Below are positions 60,535-64,000 of a stretch of DNA of 64,000 bases, one piece after another. A model generated the notes under the pieces. The model was given only the letters and a program-made list of their open reading frames with translations. It ran no database searches and was not told the DNA's origin. The stretch lies in the NCBI RefSeq assembly GCF_900156425.1, contig NZ_FTNO01000005.1:330117-394116 (forward strand). The letters run 5' to 3'. The DNA comes from Haladaptatus litoreus. GTDB taxonomy: Archaea > Halobacteriota > Halobacteria > Halobacteriales > Haladaptataceae. The first letter of the stretch is position 1; every line of letters begins with the position of its first letter. The position numbers and the translations under genes were made by a program.

Positions 60535-61899
60535 TTATTCCTCGCTAATCGACCTGAGTTGCCCATCTGACGCACCGATGAAGACGCGACCAGCGGCAAC
60601 TGCCGGAGAAGATTCTACATATGGGGAGTCCTCGCGTTCGCCCTCGAAATCGAACCGCCACGCGTTTTCACCATCGACTGTCACCGCCGACAGGCCGTTT
60701 CGGCATCCGACGTAGACGACGCCGTCCGCAACTGCGGGTGATGAGCGCGTGTCCGTCTTTATTTCTGCCTTCCACCGTTCCGTTCCAGTTTTCGCATCCA
60801 CCGCGTACAGTCGCCCGCGCGTCACGCCGGAGCAGTTGTCGTCGTCCGAGCCACCTGCTAGCGAACAGATTCGAGTCGATGAGGCAGGGACGTAGACGGT
60901 TCCGTCCGCCACTGCCGGAGAAATCTTCTGACTCATATCCTCCATTCCGTACGTCCACCTCGTTTCGCCGGTTTCGGCGTCGAGCGCCCACAACCGACTC
61001 GGAGAGTCACCACGGTAGGGAGTCGCGTAGTACACCAGTCCATCCCCAACTGCCGGAGAAGCGTACGAACCTCCAATGATATTCCGCGACCAAGCGACTT
61101 CGCCCGTTTCGACATCGAGCGCATAGACTGTTTCCTCGCCACTGAAGTGAACCCGGCCGTCTGCAACGGCAGGCGAGGACTCGATGTGGTCGCGCTCGCC
61201 GAAATCGTCGTAGCGCCACAGTTCGTCCCCGGTTTCCGCATCGAGCGCGAGCAGGGCGCAGGCCTCGAATTTTTCCTCGTCCTCCGGGCCAGAGACGAGG
61301 AGCGGGCCGTCACCTATCGTCCCGACGAAGATTCGTCCGTCCGCGACGACCGGCGAAGACGAATTAAATCGGTGCCCGATATCGACCGTCCACCGCTGGT
61401 TTCCGTTTTCGATGTCCACTGCATAGAACTGCTTCCCCCACGTTCCAGCGTAGAGAACACCATCGACGACTGCGGGTGCCGACGAGACGTACCCATCGGT
61501 GTCGAACTTCCAGACCTGTTCACCGCTTTCCGTATCGACCGCACGGATACCGCCGGGGTCACCCGTTCCCGTCGTGTAAACTACGTTATCAACCACGACC
61601 GGCGAGCTGTTCATCGTCGGCGTTCCCGCGTCGAACGTCCATTCGATTCGCGGATTTTGGGCTGGCCCACTCGCAGTCGGTGCCGACCCTCGATTCCCCG
61701 CATCGTAGCCGAAACACGGCCACGAATCCGACGCGGAAGAATCTTCCTCGTCTTCTGGCTCGGGAGTCGTATCCTGCGCCGGTGGAGACTGCTCCGGTTT
61801 CGACTCGGTGAGACATCCTCCAACCGCTATCATCCCCCCGGCCGCGGCAATTGCGCGACGGCGTGACCACCCGCCGCTCGACACTTTATCATCGCTCAT
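60535..61899 (-). CDS. Tat lipoprotein with PQQ-binding-like beta-propeller
   Basis: A 454-residue protein. Tat motif SRRRAIAAAGG at residues 12-22, lipobox AVGGC with the cysteine near 29, then an acidic E/P/S linker (about 30-60). The rest holds repeated propeller blades, such as GIRAVDTESGEQVWKFDTDG, FYAVDIENGNQRWTVDIG and LYAVDAKTGTERWKAEIK, with S-S-P-A-V-A-D-G repeats at each blade start. Similar to BamB/PQQ-repeat proteins; probably an extracellular scaffold or binding protein anchored by a lipid. Confidence 0.9.
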   Translation of the reverse strand: MSDDKVSSGGWSRRRAIAAAGGMIAVGGCLTESKPEQSPPAQDTTPEPEDEEDSSASDSWPCFGYDAGNRGSAPTASGPAQNPRIEWTFDAGTPTMNSSPVVVDNVVYTTGTGDPGGIRAVDTESGEQVWKFDTDGYVSSAPAVVDGVLYAGTWGKQFYAVDIENGNQRWTVDIGHRFNSSSPVVADGRIFVGTIGDGPLLVSGPEDEEKFEACALLALDAETGDELWRYDDFGERDHIESSPAVADGRVHFSGEETVYALDVETGEVAWSRNIIGGSYASPAVGDGLVYYATPYRGDSPSRLWALDAETGETRWTYGMEDMSQKISPAVADGTVYVPASSTRICSLAGGSDDDNCSGVTRGRLYAVDAKTGTERWKAEIKTDTRSSPAVADGVVYVGCRNGLSAVTVDGENAWRFDFEGEREDSPYVESSPAVAAGRVFIGASDGQLRSISEE

Positions 61900-62102
61900 A
61901 GTTCACGATAGACGTGTTATGTGAAAAACATCACGGAGAGTGAAATAACGATTGTACTAACGCAGTCCCTGCCGTCTCGGCACAAAAATCCTCCAAAAAT
62001 CCGGACTTATGCACGAGAGGCATAGTAATGACTCATTGAAGCAGTATGACAACCTATGAAAATGACTGAGCGTGACCACTAATGGCGCTCGATAAATAGC
62101 AA

Positions 62103-62137
62103 AAACCCACCGCGAGCGCTGTCGCTCGTGGTGGGTT
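62103..62137 (-). terminator. Terminator-like hairpin after the rRNA operon
   Basis: On the minus strand, AACCCACCACGAGCG, ACAG, then CGCTCGCGGTGGGTT (15-bp stem with one G-T/C-A mismatch), followed by TTTTTG. Lies about 20 bp after the 5S 3' end. Confidence 0.75.
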
Positions 62138-62156
62138 ATGAATGCAAGTATGAATG

Positions 62157-62278
62157 GGAGGCGGCGAATCGGATTTCCCAGAGGCTCGCGCACTCCAGTA
62201 CTGACCGAAACGCAGACAGGCTTAACTACCGTGTTCGGGATGGGTACGGGTGTGACCCTGTCGCTCTGGCCGCCTTAA
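62157..62278 (-). rRNA. 5S ribosomal RNA
   Basis: The minus strand starts TTAAGGCGGCCAGAGCGACA, contains CCCGTACCCATCCCGAACAC and ends GGATTTCCC-like pairing near TCGCCGCCT, matching haloarchaeal 5S rRNA of about 122 nt. The ends are placed to about 3 nt. Confidence 0.96.
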
Positions 62279-62407
62279 CGTCAACTCACGGAATCGAACC
62301 GTGACTACGGATACCAATCGTTGATGGTTCGGACAACCGTATGTAATGTGCAATCCAGTTTGCGCCTGGACTCACACGCGTGTGCGTGTGAATTCCAATA
62401 TGCGGTA
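62279..62407 (-). other. 23S-5S spacer with processing sequences
   Basis: Contains CACACGCGTGTGCGTGTG-like repetition and sequence next to the 23S 3' end expected to pair with the (missing) upstream leader as a processing stem. No tRNA was found in it. Confidence 0.55.

Positions 62408-64000
<1,593 letters not shown>

Noticed and set aside
57585..61899. Idea that the GH5-like, beta-helix and propeller genes form a polysaccharide utilisation island
   Set aside because: They are on different strands with separate promoters and no transporter or regulator joins them; only the shared extracellular location is supported.

Overview
The window reads as a haloarchaeal (class Halobacteria) chromosome. 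Proteins are strongly acidic, several secreted proteins carry twin-arginine (Tat) signals, promoters look like archaeal TATA elements, and families typical of haloarchaea are present (Bat-type HTH regulator, methylaspartate-cycle genes, short C-x-x-C proteins). The right edge holds a minus-strand rRNA operon (3' part of 23S, then 5S). GC content is high but not extreme; the genus cannot be fixed from this window.

Layout. (1) 1-6.2 kb: the methylaspartate cycle. A minus-strand operon glmS-glmE-mal-mch-lyase faces mct on the plus strand. Together they convert glutamate through methylaspartate, mesaconate and mesaconyl-CoA to methylmalyl-CoA, then glyoxylate plus propionyl-CoA. A second enolase-superfamily-like protein of unknown role follows mct. 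(2) 7.3-25.5 kb: a mixed chromosomal stretch with a PAS/GAF histidine kinase, aldo/keto reductase, HAD dehalogenase, S9 peptidase, DUF302, flavodoxin, a sulfatase-like enzyme, tryptophanase, a DJ-1 protein, a lone ABC ATPase, an M20 carbamoylase-type hydrolase, DUF502, a Bat-like regulator, an AI-2E-type permease and an HxlR regulator. (3) 25.6-28.3 kb: mostly very small genes. (4) 28.5-36.4 kb: DHH phosphoesterase, TauE permease, a divergent Nramp homologue with a creatininase-family enzyme, GNAT, trpS, small proteins and an MFS exporter. (5) 36.5-46 kb: a CopB-type P-ATPase whose His-rich N-terminus appears split by a one-base frameshift, a SulP transporter, a second sulfatase-like enzyme, a flippase and membrane proteins. 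(6) 45.9-53.6 kb: a VapBC pair, a ribbon-helix-helix gene, a 13-copy GGGAA repeat, then a tight operon of a second divergent Nramp homologue, HyuA, HyuB and an Asp/Glu-racemase/maleate-isomerase-family enzyme. (7) 53.6-64 kb: an isolated cytochrome b C-terminal-type protein, a CPA2 antiporter with a universal-stress domain, small membrane proteins, a GH5-like enzyme, a beta-helix protein, a PQQ-propeller lipoprotein and the rRNA genes.

Two signals stand out. First, both Nramp-family proteins lack the metal-binding residues of true Nramp transporters, and both sit beside enzymes that hydrolyse cyclic or linear amides. They may be permeases for organic substrates rather than metals. Second, the window has many more tight perfect inverted repeats (stems of 10-17 bp, loops of 0-5 nt) inside protein-coding genes than chance predicts, plus three intergenic perfect palindromes of 20-30 bp. 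Their sequences are unrelated, so the shared property is the symmetry. Recurrent template switching is one explanation. No CRISPR array, insertion sequence or tRNA gene was found.
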